DNA of 25,551 nucleotides from a virus: IMG/VR virus record IMGVR_UViG_3300017708_003205, positions 1 to 25,551 of that record; one strand, given 5' to 3'. This document shows positions 13,291 to 20,902 of this stretch, piece after piece. A program made the position numbers and the translations under genes. Below the pieces are notes generated by a model, which was not told the DNA's origin, did no database searches, and saw only the letters and a program-made list of their open reading frames with translations. Each line of letters starts with the position of its first letter. Position 1 is the first letter of the stretch.

Positions 13291-14811
13291 ATGCCTAGCA
13301 GGGAAACATTCGCATATCGCCGGGCTTTAAAACTACGTGCTCAAAAAGCCTTAGAGACTGAAGACACAACAATCGATAATGTATTCTCTCGTGCACAGAC
13401 TGATTTCTTAACCTTCTGCACTCTTTTAGATAAACCTCCAGCCAGACATATGCTGGAGTGGCATAGAGAGCTCATAACCGGAGAGAGCAATAAGTACCTT
13501 ATAGATATCGCGGGTCCGAACTTAGATATTCTGAGCCCTCGTGGTTCAGCCAAAAGCACTGTACTTAACCTGTTTACTGCTTGGGTTATCGGCAGGCACA
13601 CTCAGGCTGGTAGACCTCTTCAGATTATTTATTGCTCATACAACATCGCGACAGCTATTCCCAAAAGTCGAATTATTAAACAAATTATCGATTCATCGAC
13701 TTTCAAAAAAATATTTCCAAAAGTTAAGTTAAAAGCTGGGATGCAGAGCGACATAGGCTGGTCTGTCGACTTTGATTATGCGGGCATCACTCGTATTGGT
13801 GACGAGGAATTTACCTTAAGAGCAGCTGGTCTGAGAGGTTCGATTACGTCTAAACGAGCTCACCTCGTGATCGTGGATGACCCTATTAAATCAAGTACCG
13901 ATATTAAAAATCCTACTGTTCGCGAGGAGATGAACGGTAACTGGTCATCGGTCATTGCTCCCATCGTGTTTGAGGGAGGTCGATCTATCTGTCTAGGAAC
14001 TCGTTTTCACCCTTTGGATATACATAAAACAATGTTTATCCCGCAGAAGGGCTGGAAACAAGTCTCACAGGAAGCACTCACGTACAACAAAGACGGAGAA
14101 GCGGTTAGTTATTGGCCTGAGCAGTGGTCTGTCGAATATCTGCAAGGCCAAAAAGAACTGGATCCTGTTGCTTTTGCTTACCAGTATCAGCAACAACCTG
14201 TAATGACCTCAGATCTCGTCCTTTCTCCTGACTTAATTGTTAAAGGAGAAGTCGAAACTGAGTTCGATTCCTTGGCTGTAGGGATCGATCTATCCGCCAG
14301 CAAGAACGAGACTTCTGATTACACCGCTTTTGTCCTCGGTGGGAGACTCGGAGACAAATACTATGTCATTGATGCACATCAGGTGCGGACCATCGGCAAC
14401 CTTGAAAAGATTGACTTGCTGTGCGATATGTTAGTTGAGTGGGGAATCTTAGAACTACAGAACGATCAACATTTCCCGACGTATTCCACAGTGACCCTCG
14501 TTGTTGAAGCCGTGGCTTACCAGGCTTCTCTTGCGGCTGATCTCCGTCGTGTTTTGTTAAACGAAAGAGGTCTGGGTAATTTGCATGTCCACGAAGTCAA
14601 AGGATTCAGGGGAGACAAAGTCGCGAGGTTTAGAGGTACTCTCGGTCTTTTGGAAAATAAAAAAGTTATTTTTAACAAATACAGAAAGTTTGATGCTCTT
14701 ATAGATCAGCTAATTAACGTAGGGGCGACGTCTCATGATGACCTTCTTGACGCTTACACTTGGCTCATGACTTATCTTCAACGTCGCGGAAACTTCTCTG
14801 TTGAGTTCTAA
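13291..14811 (+). CDS. terL: Terminase large subunit
   Basis: 506 residues, usual length for the family. The ATPase domain has Walker A PRGSAKST (83-90), Walker B LVIVDDP (192-198) and the coupling motif LGTRFH (235-240). The C-terminal RNase H-like nuclease shows AVGIDLS with D333, VVEAVAY with E406 and HDDLLDAY with D483/D484. The enzyme cuts concatemeric DNA and drives it through the portal into the procapsid. The ATG at 13291 has no clear ribosome binding site. The stop overlaps the start of the next glycosyltransferase (TAATG). Packaging strategy (cos or headful) cannot be told from this. Confidence 0.95.
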   Translation: MPSRETFAYRRALKLRAQKALETEDTTIDNVFSRAQTDFLTFCTLLDKPPARHMLEWHRELITGESNKYLIDIAGPNLDILSPRGSAKSTVLNLFTAWVIGRHTQAGRPLQIIYCSYNIATAIPKSRIIKQIIDSSTFKKIFPKVKLKAGMQSDIGWSVDFDYAGITRIGDEEFTLRAAGLRGSITSKRAHLVIVDDPIKSSTDIKNPTVREEMNGNWSSVIAPIVFEGGRSICLGTRFHPLDIHKTMFIPQKGWKQVSQEALTYNKDGEAVSYWPEQWSVEYLQGQKELDPVAFAYQYQQQPVMTSDLVLSPDLIVKGEVETEFDSLAVGIDLSASKNETSDYTAFVLGGRLGDKYYVIDAHQVRTIGNLEKIDLLCDMLVEWGILELQNDQHFPTYSTVTLVVEAVAYQASLAADLRRVLLNERGLGNLHVHEVKGFRGDKVARFRGTLGLLENKKVIFNKYRKFDALIDQLINVGATSHDDLLDAYTWLMTYLQRRGNFSVEF

Positions 14812-15683
14812 TGTCTTCTATTTACATCTCTGTCACAGCTTACAATCCACTTAGCCGCATTGAGACTCTTCTTGAAGTTTTAAAGGGTTACGAAACTCTT
14901 GATTTGGATAAAGAAATTGATATTACGATCGATCACGAACATGCTTATGACCTAGATGAGTTCTCATTAATAGTTGCCGGTAACACTAACTTAAAACGCG
15001 TAAGTTTTACTGTAGCGTCTCCAGAGTATGTAGGTTACTCACTTTGCTGGGCACACAAACCGTCTCTAGCTTACCAAGTTTTAAATAAAAAACATGATTA
15101 TTACATGTATTCAGAAAATGATATTCTTTTTACTAAGAGACAATTTGATTACTGGATCGAATATAAAGATGTTTTAAAAAAAGAAAACCTAGAACCAGGT
15201 TTTTGTCGAGTCGAGAAAGTAAAAGATAAATTTATTCCTTTTGACAATTACCGTCGCTGGAATTTGAGTGGTGTTACCCCAGATGTTTGGGGACCAATCG
15301 GCTACAACTGCGGTTTTAAATTCCGTCCGGCTGAGTCCGGTGTGATTGGTTTTACAACACTCGGTAACCCATATGGTGGTTTTATGATCATGGATCAAGA
15401 AGACTCTGAGGAGTACATTCGCTCAGACAGCAGTCACCCTGTAAAAAGTCACGCAAAAATTGGCTTAAGAAACTGGCCGATCGCTGATCGATCTTCAATG
15501 GGTTTGGCTTTTGAAAAACTGCTCCCAGGGCAAGAACATCGCCGAGCTATTCCCCTGATAAACGAAAATGGAAAAATTAAAATCCCTGAGTGTGCCTTAG
15601 TTCAGCACTTGGATAATAAGTACTCCTCTGCACTTTTGAAAAACTCTCCTATGATCGACACAGATACTATGTTTACATACTGA
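14811..15683 (+). CDS. GT-A-type glycosyltransferase-like protein
   Basis: 290 residues, start overlapping the terminase stop. The N-terminus IYISVTAYNPLSRIETLLEV (4-23) resembles the nucleotide-binding strand and helix of GT-A enzymes. YYMYSENDILFTKRQFDYW (97-115) supplies an acidic END in place of DxD. Later blocks (WGPIGYNCGFKFRP, GNPYGGFMIMDQED) could form the acceptor site. No signal or membrane segment. Its tight coupling to the terminase gene means it is expressed with the packaging machinery, which would fit virion glycosylation. Specificity unknown. Confidence 0.7.
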   Translation: MSSIYISVTAYNPLSRIETLLEVLKGYETLDLDKEIDITIDHEHAYDLDEFSLIVAGNTNLKRVSFTVASPEYVGYSLCWAHKPSLAYQVLNKKHDYYMYSENDILFTKRQFDYWIEYKDVLKKENLEPGFCRVEKVKDKFIPFDNYRRWNLSGVTPDVWGPIGYNCGFKFRPAESGVIGFTTLGNPYGGFMIMDQEDSEEYIRSDSSHPVKSHAKIGLRNWPIADRSSMGLAFEKLLPGQEHRRAIPLINENGKIKIPECALVQHLDNKYSSALLKNSPMIDTDTMFTY

Positions 15684-15684
15684 C

Positions 15685-15975
15685 ATGTTCTCTTACTCCG
15701 ATGACACCATCACCCTGGGAGGTATCGAGTTTGACATGGCTATGCCAAGTATTTTTCCCGGCAGCACTGTGGATCACCCCAGTCACTACAACCAAGGTGA
15801 TGTCGAGTGCATTGACGCAATGCTCGCTGCAGCTGGAAAAGATGCTGTACAAAACTTTTGTCACCTCTCTTGCATAAAGTATCTCTGGCGCTTCCAACAC
15901 AAGAACGGAGTTGAAGATTTAAAAAAAGCTGATTGGTACCTAAAAAAGCTTATTGAGCTGAATAAGTTAGACTGA
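15685..15975 (+). CDS. DUF3310 protein
   Basis: 96 residues, ATG 15685, one base after the preceding stop. Residues 28-93 carry the domain: VDHPSHYNQGDVECIDAM, then CHLSCIKYLWRFQHKNGVED and LKKADWYLKKLIEL. HPSHY near the start and KYLWR-x3-KNG-x-EDLKKA are the family signature. DUF3310 is widespread in phages and has been described as nucleotide-kinase-like, but its activity is not established. The first 27 residues are a variable extension. Confidence 0.9.
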   Translation: MFSYSDDTITLGGIEFDMAMPSIFPGSTVDHPSHYNQGDVECIDAMLAAAGKDAVQNFCHLSCIKYLWRFQHKNGVEDLKKADWYLKKLIELNKLD

Positions 15976-15991
15976 CAGAAAGAATTCACAA

Positions 15992-16279
15992 ATGGACATC
16001 CGCGCTTTCGGATCTGTATACGGGCAGACGCCCATACTGCCTTACGCAAGTGGGTTTGTTTGGGTGCCTTCGGACGGTCAAAAAACTTTTCCTACCTGTC
16101 GTTCTTTATTCGTCGAATCAAAAAGTACTCCTGGGACAGATGACGTTTATGTACGTCTAAACGACATGGGAGAAAATCAATTTATACATATCGAAAATGT
16201 TGATGGCAATATCGAGTTGCCTTTTGGAGCAGTTACACTAAGTGGAGGTTCTGTGAACGGCGTAGTCGTCCTTTACTAA
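15992..16279 (+). CDS. Small beta-rich unknown protein
   Basis: 95 residues, ATG 15992, with a weak AGAAAG 10 bases upstream. The sequence alternates polar and hydrophobic residues (VYVRLNDMGENQFIHIENVD, GAVTLSGGSVNGVVVLY), as in a small beta-sandwich such as a head decoration or fibre knob. This is inference from pattern; no family was recognised. It ends seven bases before the membrane protein gene at 16287. Confidence 0.6.
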   Translation: MDIRAFGSVYGQTPILPYASGFVWVPSDGQKTFPTCRSLFVESKSTPGTDDVYVRLNDMGENQFIHIENVDGNIELPFGAVTLSGGSVNGVVVLY

Positions 16280-16286
16280 TAGGACT

Positions 16287-16853
16287 ATGAATTTATTCAA
16301 ATGGACTGCATTAGGAGTTGGTAGTCTTGTTGCTGTAGCACACATTGGTGTGCTGGGGCACATTATTAAAGCAACAAAAACTCCGCAAGCTCCAGTTATA
16401 AATTTTCCCAGAGGAGATTATTCCTCTTACAAAGTTAAAGCAGATAAAGAAGGTTATACGGTCGAATATAAAGCGAATGATCCTACTGTTCTTGAGTCAC
16501 AAAAATCTTTATCGGTAGATAAAGAAAAGAAAGGATTTTTTGGTAGTGGTAGTGAAAATCGTCACGAGTGGCGCAAAGATCAATTCACTATGGATGGCAC
16601 CAGGAACCTAGGAGGTGCCACGGCAGATGGCGAGGGAAAGTCTGCAAAAGACATACAGTGCATCGTGGCGGACGCTGGAGCACGGTCACAAGGTGCAATG
16701 GCCGGAACTAGTATTGCTGCTGGGGTTGGTGTTCCTGCTGTTATCGGTATCCCGTATGTTGGGTGGCTAGCTGCTGGATGGGTTTCACTTTTAGGCGGAA
16801 AATTAGGTTCTGCTGCTGGATCTACCGTTGGTAGCATAGTTAATGACTGCTAA
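16287..16853 (+). CDS. Membrane protein with N-terminal anchor and C-terminal glycine zipper
   Basis: 188 residues. Residues 6-28 (WTALGVGSLVAVAHIGVLGH) form a transmembrane helix or uncleaved signal. The middle 90 residues are polar and charged. Residues 134-185 are a glycine/alanine-rich hydrophobic stretch (AGTSIAAGVGVPAVIGIPYV, WLAAGWVSLLGGKLGSAAGS), as in glycine-zipper hairpins. Two membrane regions separated by a soluble domain would suit envelope interaction during lysis, exclusion or DNA entry. No family recognised. A single cysteine ends the protein. Confidence 0.65.
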   Translation: MNLFKWTALGVGSLVAVAHIGVLGHIIKATKTPQAPVINFPRGDYSSYKVKADKEGYTVEYKANDPTVLESQKSLSVDKEKKGFFGSGSENRHEWRKDQFTMDGTRNLGGATADGEGKSAKDIQCIVADAGARSQGAMAGTSIAAGVGVPAVIGIPYVGWLAAGWVSLLGGKLGSAAGSTVGSIVNDC

Positions 16854-16859
16854 ATAAAG

Positions 16860-17153
16860 ATGAGTTTTACTGGTTACTCCGATATTTTTGCTGATCGTTA
16901 CGGACGGTCTATTGCTGCCGCTGATAATCAAAGGCGTCGCGATCAAGAATCCACACAGCAATTCGCTGGGCAAGTTCAGTCAGACTTAAATCAAGAAGCC
17001 GGTGGCCCTGTTCCGCCAACAATGCCGGACGATGGGAGTAACCCGCAGTTTGATACTGGTATGGACGAGGAAGTAAACGAAAACGTAGAACGCACTAAAA
17101 ATTACTTGCTAGAAGTATCTAAAAAACGCTTGAACCAAGTAGCAGACGTCTAA
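16860..17153 (+). CDS. Small polar unknown protein
   Basis: 97 residues, ATG 16860, six bases after the preceding stop. Polar, rich in Gln, Asp and Asn (NQRRRDQESTQQFAGQVQSD), with a central proline/glycine linker and a C-terminal charged helix (NENVERTKNYLLEVSKKRLN). No membrane segment. It may form a helical assembly protein. Not recognised. Confidence 0.6.
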   Translation: MSFTGYSDIFADRYGRSIAAADNQRRRDQESTQQFAGQVQSDLNQEAGGPVPPTMPDDGSNPQFDTGMDEEVNENVERTKNYLLEVSKKRLNQVADV

Positions 17154-17160
17154 GACTGAG

Positions 17161-17175
17161 GTAGCATATTGCTAC
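17161..17175 (+). other. Small hairpin before the GT17-like gene
   Basis: GTAGCA (17161-17166) pairs with TGCTAC (17170-17175) around a TAT loop in the 37-base gap. No T-run follows directly, so it is not a typical terminator. It lies 15 bases before the GTG start and could influence initiation. Confidence 0.45.
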
Positions 17176-17190
17176 TCGAATCGTTCTTCT

Positions 17191-18003
17191 GTGCTGATCG
17201 ATTGCTTTCCTTATTTCAATGAAAAGGAGCTACTAGAACTTCGTATTAAAACTCTCTACGATCATGTAGATGGTTTCTTGATAACAGATGCTAATTATAC
17301 GCACAGAGGGGAACCTAAAGAATTTACTTGCGTTAATACTCTCAGAGAGCTCGGGATTCCCGAAGACAAAGTGCAAGTGCTCCACGTTGAGTTACCTACG
17401 TACGAAGAAGCACCAGACCCCTGGGTTAGAGAAAGAGGGCAGAGAGACGCTTTAAGTGTTGGTTTATTTCAGCTGCCAGGAGATACCTTTTTTATATGCT
17501 CCGATTGTGACGAAATAGCAAACCCGGAAAAGCTAGAAGAGGTAAAACAAGCTGTTTTAGATAACCCCGATAAGACAGTTCGTTTGAGTATGTCTATGCA
17601 CTACGGACGAGCTGATCGGCAGCTTCAGTCGCCACAAGAAGAAAAATTTGATTGGCGTTGCGGGGTAGTTAGTACGGTTGCTGGACTAAAGGAATTCGGA
17701 ACTCTTTCTTCTTTACGAGCTACAACGAATAATTATTACGTAGGCGAACGCGACGCAGGGTGGCATTTCAGCTGGATGGGCGATGCGGATAAACGACGAA
17801 CTAAGTTACGCTCCATCGCTGAGTATTACATCTGGGATAAACCTGAAGTACAGGAGTTGTGTGACGAATTCAAACCTGAAGAAGGCAACACAGACATGCT
17901 TGGTCGTCAGGATCATTTGTTGACTTCGTATCCAGTGGATAAACTTCCTGAAGGTGCCCTTAGAATAGAAAGAGTTAGAAAATACCTTTTACCTGATGGC
18001 TGA
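17191..18003 (+). CDS. GT17-like glycosyltransferase
   Basis: 270 residues from GTG 17191. The N-terminus LIDCFPYFNEKELLELRIKT (2-21) followed by VDGFLITDANYTHRGEPKEF (26-45) is the recognisable start of the GT17 family, whose eukaryotic members add bisecting GlcNAc. SDCDEI (104-109) provides the DxD metal site, and GWHFSWMG (190-197) matches the conserved GWH block. GT17-like proteins also occur in bacteria and large viruses with unknown acceptors; GlcNAc transfer here is only inferred from the family. No membrane anchor is seen. The 3' end overlaps the next small gene by eight bases. Confidence 0.85.
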   Translation: MLIDCFPYFNEKELLELRIKTLYDHVDGFLITDANYTHRGEPKEFTCVNTLRELGIPEDKVQVLHVELPTYEEAPDPWVRERGQRDALSVGLFQLPGDTFFICSDCDEIANPEKLEEVKQAVLDNPDKTVRLSMSMHYGRADRQLQSPQEEKFDWRCGVVSTVAGLKEFGTLSSLRATTNNYYVGERDAGWHFSWMGDADKRRTKLRSIAEYYIWDKPEVQELCDEFKPEEGNTDMLGRQDHLLTSYPVDKLPEGALRIERVRKYLLPDG

Positions 18004-18139
18004 CAAAATGCCTGCGGAGGTTTTGGCTAAGTTCCAAAAGGATCGCGACGAAAAAAAGGCTCCTAGTGGTGACGAGGTTAAGATGGAAAAACAGAAACGG
18101 GCTAAAGAAAAAGCTCGTTCCTTCAAAGAAAAGAAGTAA
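17996..18139 (+). CDS. 47-residue lysine-rich protein
   Basis: ATG 17996, overlapping the GT17-like gene by eight bases; stop TAA 18137-18139, eight bases before the portal ATG. The start reads MADKMPAEVLAKFQKDRDEK; the rest is lysine-rich and helical (VKMEKQKRAKEKARSFKEKK). It fills the gap exactly and continues the tight gene packing, which supports a real gene. A nucleic-acid-binding or assembly role is possible. A second lysine-rich mini-protein lies at 20903-21037. Confidence 0.6.
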   Translation: MADKMPAEVLAKFQKDRDEKKAPSGDEVKMEKQKRAKEKARSFKEKK

Positions 18140-18147
18140 TTTTTTAA

Positions 18148-20367
18148 ATGGCAGCCTCACTTGACACGCGAAATAAGTTCGAGGAGATCTTAGAGGCTGC
18201 TCGGACTCAAGGTCGCCAGAACCAAGCTGCAACCATGGTGGTGCTAAGCCACTTGCAGCAGATGACCCTCTTGATGATCAAAAAGGGGATCTCTTTTTAC
18301 TGCGATCAAGACACTTTGAAAAGCAGAACAAGGTTTCTGCACGATGTAATCGAGTTAAATCGGCTTGATATTCGTTTTCCAGCGATTATCAGAAATTTTC
18401 TAATCGACGGTTGTGGCCTGTTTTACTTCCGCCCAGATCAGAAACTAAAATATCAGATCTATTTCTTTAACAAGAACCAATATCGGGTCTTTCACGATCT
18501 GAATGGTCAAATTGAAGAAGTCGTAATTATTTACGATTACAAAGTAAAGAACGCCACCCTTGGTCTTCCGAGCGATGTCTACGGACAAAACAAACGGTAT
18601 GTCCGACTTTCGATTACAGCTGAGACAATCAGCGAAGTTGAGTCTGACTCAGAACTAAGTTTTGAAGTAGAACCAGGCCCAGGTATCAACGGCACTAAAG
18701 TTCGCCCAAATTCTCTAGGTTTTGTGCCCGCTGTCGAATGCTTAAACAAACCTAACGCCAGCGGCACAGAAGGAGAAGGTGATTTTGATCCGTTTATGGA
18801 GCAAATTGTGCTTCATAACGAGATGATCACAAACATCTCAAAGAATATTGAATTTTTCGGTAACCCTACTCTGATCTCCAGTCGACCACGGTCTGACCTG
18901 GTCGAAGCTGCTGATGCCGGAAGTGCTTTCCGTCCAACAATCAGCTCTCAGAGTGGGTTTGCGGGAAGAGATTCTCCTTCAACACGCGTTAGTGAACCAT
19001 TCGGTTCAGCGATGGGAGGTGGCCTTCGTGTACCTCGCATCATCGCTAACGTCGAGCCCTCAGATCGTGTCGGCTACATGACGCCTGACCCGATTAGCGG
19101 TGACATGAACCGTTATGTTCTGTTGCTTAGAGAAGAAATCCGTACTGCTTTAGGTGGTGTGGATGAAATTTCGATCTCGGCGGGCGCTACTGCGACAGAA
19201 ATTAAAGGTTTGATGGGTCGTGCTCAAGCCACGGCTCTTCGAAAAAACAAAAGTTTCCTTACTTACGGTTTTTGTCGTCTCTTAGAGATGATGATTTACC
19301 ACCAGGAAATGATTTTCCGTGAGTCGTTTATCGCGGCCTCGGGATTAAAGGAACCTAAAGAACCAACCGAAATAACCGAAGATTCAACTGAAAAGTATCA
19401 GAAAGCTTTACGTCGTTTTGACATGAAGCTCGACGAAGAAATTAAAAAAGCCTTAGAAAAAAACAAAGTCCCTCGCGGCGTTATTGGTTTACCAGAAGAT
19501 GGAGACCGTAGCGTTTCATATCGCTTCATGGGCGATGTGTACGAGGATACGGCCTTTGACTTACAGCAAAAGTCAATCGTTGTAAGGAACATGCAAGAGG
19601 TTGGTGTTAATAGTGTTGAAGCTATTAAGTACCTATTCCCGGATAAGACTGAAGCCGAGCGTGCCGAAATGTTGAAAGGATTCCCTTTCAGAATGGTTGG
19701 ACAAACACAGTCGGCAATGCAGCAATTCCTGGTATTATTAAATCAGATGTATCAGTCTCCGCATCCTCTTGCGCCTGATCAACCCCTTGCGGCTGATCCT
19801 AGACTGAATATCACACCGCTCCTTTACAGGACGTTTGATCACCTTGCGGAAGAATTAACTTACTCGGGTAGCTATGAGCCAGCAGATCCAAGCTTCGACC
19901 CCGAGCCCGGTGTCCCCGGCGGCAGCCCCGGCGGTATACAACGACCAGGGCTCAACAACCGCCTTCCCGCAGTGGGTGGCACAAACGTCTACCCCGGCGG
20001 TAGCTTCGGTGCCTACAGCCCAAGCGCCACAGCAGGTGGCACCGGTTTCGGACCCTTCTATCAACGCCCCGTCCAGCCCGTCAACGTCGCAATCCTCCCC
20101 GAGCAACCCTTGGGAAGCAGCGATGGGGTCCCTGGAACGAGTGTTGGGCCAGATTCCATCCCCCAGCCAGGCAGCACCATCACAGACCCTGGAAACACTG
20201 CAGGGTACAACACAGCTGAGTCAGCCTTCACAGGTCCAGCCTTGGGCCTACCAGCAGCAGGCTCCGCAGACATCGCCTACCAGCGCCTCACCGACCCAAA
20301 CTTCCTCGCAGGCTTCTACGGAAACCAGCAACGGGGAACTCAGCGCCGCAAGCGTCGAGGTAATTAA
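18148..20367 (+). CDS. Portal protein
   Basis: 739 residues, ATG 18148. The N-terminal half has alternating strand and helix segments with aromatic residues (FLIDGCGLFYFRPDQKLKYQ). The middle, about residues 325-380, has LREEIRTALGGVDEISISAG followed by a helix (IKGLMGRAQATALRKNKSFL), the layout of portal stem and wing domains. Position after terminase and before scaffold and capsid genes agrees with portal. The protein is long compared with common portals of about 500 residues. From about residue 576 it becomes a glycine/proline-rich tail (GGSPGGIQRPGLNNRLPAVG) ending in RRKRRGN, and this part is encoded by the 494 bases that also encode the N-terminus of the scaffold-like gene in the +1 frame. 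Confidence 0.8.
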   Translation: MAASLDTRNKFEEILEAARTQGRQNQAATMVVLSHLQQMTLLMIKKGISFYCDQDTLKSRTRFLHDVIELNRLDIRFPAIIRNFLIDGCGLFYFRPDQKLKYQIYFFNKNQYRVFHDLNGQIEEVVIIYDYKVKNATLGLPSDVYGQNKRYVRLSITAETISEVESDSELSFEVEPGPGINGTKVRPNSLGFVPAVECLNKPNASGTEGEGDFDPFMEQIVLHNEMITNISKNIEFFGNPTLISSRPRSDLVEAADAGSAFRPTISSQSGFAGRDSPSTRVSEPFGSAMGGGLRVPRIIANVEPSDRVGYMTPDPISGDMNRYVLLLREEIRTALGGVDEISISAGATATEIKGLMGRAQATALRKNKSFLTYGFCRLLEMMIYHQEMIFRESFIAASGLKEPKEPTEITEDSTEKYQKALRRFDMKLDEEIKKALEKNKVPRGVIGLPEDGDRSVSYRFMGDVYEDTAFDLQQKSIVVRNMQEVGVNSVEAIKYLFPDKTEAERAEMLKGFPFRMVGQTQSAMQQFLVLLNQMYQSPHPLAPDQPLAADPRLNITPLLYRTFDHLAEELTYSGSYEPADPSFDPEPGVPGGSPGGIQRPGLNNRLPAVGGTNVYPGGSFGAYSPSATAGGTGFGPFYQRPVQPVNVAILPEQPLGSSDGVPGTSVGPDSIPQPGSTITDPGNTAGYNTAESAFTGPALGLPAAGSADIAYQRLTDPNFLAGFYGNQQRGTQRRKRRGN

Positions 20368-20785
20368 ACAGTTTGGCGTTGAAGCTCCTGGAATTCTGAA
20401 TTCTTATGCTTGCGCTTTGGAGGACATGCTCCTTCAGCAGGCACAAAAGACCGATCAAATCACCGAGAGAGCCGGTGGTATGGAGCAAATCCTTACCAAC
20501 CCTGACTTCTTGGCTGATTACACTGATCGTTTCTTTACTGAAGTGGTTCCTGTTGACATCGATAGCGATGTTCAAACTCAGGCTCCTCAGCAGTATCAGC
20601 AGAACTACGACATGCCTGCTCCTCCGGCTGCAACTGCCGGTCAACAGCAAGCTGCTCAACCACAGCAGCAGTGGGATGCCTTCGGCGACGCTATGAATCG
20701 TTCACCTGAGAATGCTTGGCGTCATCTCGCACATATGAGCCCTGAAGCTCTGCGTTCAAAGCTCCTATTTATGGAAGCTTCTTGA
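19874..20785 (+). CDS. Scaffold-like head assembly protein overlapping portal
   Basis: 303 residues from ATG 19874, in the +1 frame relative to the portal gene. The first about 164 residues are Pro/Ser/Gln/Thr/Ala-rich and disordered (ASTPSPVSPAAAPAVYNDQG) and are wholly embedded in the portal gene. Residues 165-303 lie outside it: a helix (ASVEVIKQFGVEAPGILNSY, then ALEDMLLQQAQKTDQITERA), a Gln-rich linker and a terminal helical pair (SPENAWRHLAHMSPEALRSK). A disordered N-terminus with a helical capsid-binding C-terminus and a place between portal and capsid fit a scaffold. An internal initiation site just after the portal core would allow coupled expression. The family was not proven. Confidence 0.7.
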   Translation: MSQQIQASTPSPVSPAAAPAVYNDQGSTTAFPQWVAQTSTPAVASVPTAQAPQQVAPVSDPSINAPSSPSTSQSSPSNPWEAAMGSLERVLGQIPSPSQAAPSQTLETLQGTTQLSQPSQVQPWAYQQQAPQTSPTSASPTQTSSQASTETSNGELSAASVEVIKQFGVEAPGILNSYACALEDMLLQQAQKTDQITERAGGMEQILTNPDFLADYTDRFFTEVVPVDIDSDVQTQAPQQYQQNYDMPAPPAATAGQQQAAQPQQQWDAFGDAMNRSPENAWRHLAHMSPEALRSKLLFMEAS

Positions 20786-20794
20786 CTTAAAGAT

Positions 20795-20828
20795 TAAACC
20801 CTGTAACTTTATTAAGTGGAAGGGTTTA
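20795..20828 (+). other. 8-bp hairpin before the terminator
   Basis: TAAACCCT (20795-20802) is perfectly complementary to AGGGTTTA (20821-20828) with an 18-base loop. It sits between the scaffold-like stop and the terminator hairpin; two stacked hairpins may protect the 3' end of the mRNA. Confidence 0.55.
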
Positions 20829-20844
20829 GGGGCTCTGCCCAGGG

Positions 20845-20873
20845 AAAGACTCCTCGAAAGGGGGGTCTTTTTT
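20845..20873 (+). terminator. Rho-independent terminator after portal/scaffold
   Basis: AAAGACTCC (20845-20853) pairs with GGGGTCTTT (20862-20870) with one T-G pair, loop TCGAAAGG, followed by a T-run ending at 20873. It is 59 bases after the scaffold-like stop and would separate the packaging and portal transcript from the capsid region. Confidence 0.85.
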
Positions 20874-20902
20874 CTGCTATCTTGATAAAAAAGAAGCTAA
20901 TT

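Noticed and set aside
15668-15683. Plus-strand ATGTTTACATACTGA, close to the shared promoter box
   Set aside because: The -10-like hexamer ends three bases before the DUF3310 ATG, so a transcript would start beyond the start codon. It is also the coding end of the preceding gene; probably chance.
16851-16857. CTAAATA, similar to late promoters of T4-like phages
   Set aside because: It is formed by the TGC-TAA end of a gene six bases before the next ATG, occurs once, and leaves no room for a leader.
20288-20659. 123-codon minus-strand ORF opposite the scaffold-like gene
   Set aside because: Composition (Leu/Ser/Arg runs) is typical of a reverse-complement shadow, and it has no plausible start context or neighbour. 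The plus frame explains the DNA.
20816-20902. N-terminal extension of the small basic gene from GTG 20816
   Set aside because: It would translate through the rho-independent terminator hairpin; ATG 20903 gives a compact protein after the terminator.
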